Shown here: positions 6,608 to 6,866 of the stretch, piece by piece | Layout of the letters: each line of letters opens with the position of its first letter | Numbering within the stretch: position 1 is the stretch's first letter | Assembly (NCBI GenBank): GCA_900770925.1 | Contig: CAAGLY010000035.1 | Location: 1 to 6,866 of the forward strand | Direction: 5' to 3' | Length of the DNA: 6,866 nucleotides | DNA from: Bacilli bacterium | GTDB taxonomy: Bacteria > Bacillota_I > Bacilli_A > RFN20 > CAG-288 | Program-made: the position numbers and the translations under genes | The notes under the pieces: generated by a model | What the model was told of the DNA's origin: nothing | The model's input: only the letters and a program-made list of their open reading frames with translations | Database searches by the model: none

Positions 6608-6713
6608 TTCGTTTTGTATCCGAACCCTGTATATTCATCACTACGGGTTCGGTGTTACCATCAAGCTTGATCAGTGGAACAAAATCCCTGATGAGTTGAA
6701 AAGGTAAATAAAG
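6608..6713 (+). other. tRNA-Ser 3' trailer with an inverted repeat and a gene-like remnant
   Basis: An 8-bp perfect inverted repeat CCGAACCC/GGGTTCGG (6620-6627 and 6645-6652) encloses a 17-base loop and has no T run after it. The frame ending in TAA at 6705-6707 reads through the second arm and gives protein-like text (YGFGVTIKLDQWNKIPDEL). It has no start codon and runs back into the tRNA. It could be a leftover of a gene next to the tRNA end, or chance. I do not recognise the family. Confidence 0.35.
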
Positions 6714-6748
6714 AAATCACCTCGATAAAACGGGGTGATTTTTTCTTT
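6714..6748 (+). terminator. Intrinsic terminator after tRNA-Ser
   Basis: An 11-bp stem (6714-6724 with 6731-6741, one T-G pair) has loop ATAAAA and runs into TTTTTT-C-TTT. It lies about 107 bases past the tRNA CCA end and is the first good terminator for the tRNA transcript. Confidence 0.88.
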
Positions 6749-6866
6749 GAAAAGGATAAACAATAGTGTTGCTTTCTGCTAAGGCGGAAAGAAAAAAAGA
6801 AGTCGGGGGACTTGCAGGGACAGGCGACTCAATGGATGCCTTTCTTGCCCATATCGCACCTGGTTC
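6749..6866 (+). other. Unassigned start of a new transcript at the window edge
   Basis: AAAAGGATAAACAATAG (6750-6766) resembles the gtrA-like promoter AAAAGGATAAAATAG, and the hexamer TAAACA (6757-6762) would put +1 near 6769. Right after it is an 8-bp hairpin CTTTCTGC-TAAG-GCGGAAAG (6772-6791). A second palindrome AAGTC-GGGG-GACTT follows (6800-6813). From about 6780 all three plus-strand frames are open, so a coding frame cannot be chosen. A structured RNA gene (the SRP RNA often follows tRNA-Ser in Bacillota) or a 5' leader is possible, but I see no diagnostic motif. Confidence 0.35.

Noticed and set aside
6458..6670. A 70-codon plus-strand open frame
   Set aside because: It runs through the tRNA-Ser promoter and the whole tRNA, and has no ribosome site.
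6769..6866. SRP RNA (scRNA) gene
   Set aside because: The position after tRNA-Ser is suggestive, but the conserved Alu-loop and helix 8 motifs are not seen in the part available.
1..6866. CRISPR array, insertion sequence or phage genes
   Set aside because: There are no spaced direct repeats and no transposase, integrase or phage protein text in any frame.

Overview
The window comes from a Bacillota (Bacilli-type) bacterium with a non-standard genetic code. The gene families (YfhO, CsbB/GtrB-like GT2, GtrA), the GGAGG ribosome sites and the short U-rich terminators all point to that phylum. The main result is that the codon AGG almost certainly means methionine here, not arginine. About 50 in-frame AGG codons occur in the four genes, against only about 12 internal ATG codons. 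The AGGs fall inside membrane helices and at motif positions where these families carry Met or another hydrophobic residue: LPH-M-HERYF in the GT-C protein, VIC-M-DCDLQD in the GT2 enzyme, and NF-M-WLDSL-M-WLPL in YfhO. Arginines that the families conserve are written CGN or AGA. As I recall, a codon-table screen (Codetta; Shulgina and Eddy) reported AGG-to-Met in a clade of uncultivated Bacilli, and this DNA fits such a lineage. A standard-code translation puts a wrong Arg at about 50 positions.

Layout. Positions 80-5248 (+) form a three-gene operon: a YfhO-family membrane protein, a polytopic GT-C-type glycosyltransferase and a GT2 polyprenyl-phosphate glycosyltransferase with two C-terminal helices. 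The operon ends in a long hairpin terminator. Convergent to it on the minus strand are a GtrA-domain membrane protein (6432-5473) and a tRNA-Gly(TCC) with its own promoter and terminator (5464-5310). Divergent from the gtrA-like gene is tRNA-Ser(CGA) at 6518-6607 (+), followed by a terminator near 6714-6748. The last ~120 bases start with a promoter-like sequence and a strong hairpin, but I cannot identify what they encode.

How the genes work together. A GT2 enzyme that loads a sugar on undecaprenyl phosphate, a GtrA-type flippase and a YfhO-type polytopic transferase are the three parts of the known Gram-positive system that glycosylates lipoteichoic acid or other surface polymers outside the membrane (the CsbB/GtcA/YfhO scheme). 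The extra GT-C protein could be a second acceptor-specific transferase using the same lipid-linked sugar. This is inferred from family membership and gene order.

Expression. The two transcription-unit-leading protein genes each have TAAAAT placed so that the predicted +1 is the A of the ATG, so they may be leaderless. The two downstream operon genes have GGAGG sites exactly 10 nt from the ATG.
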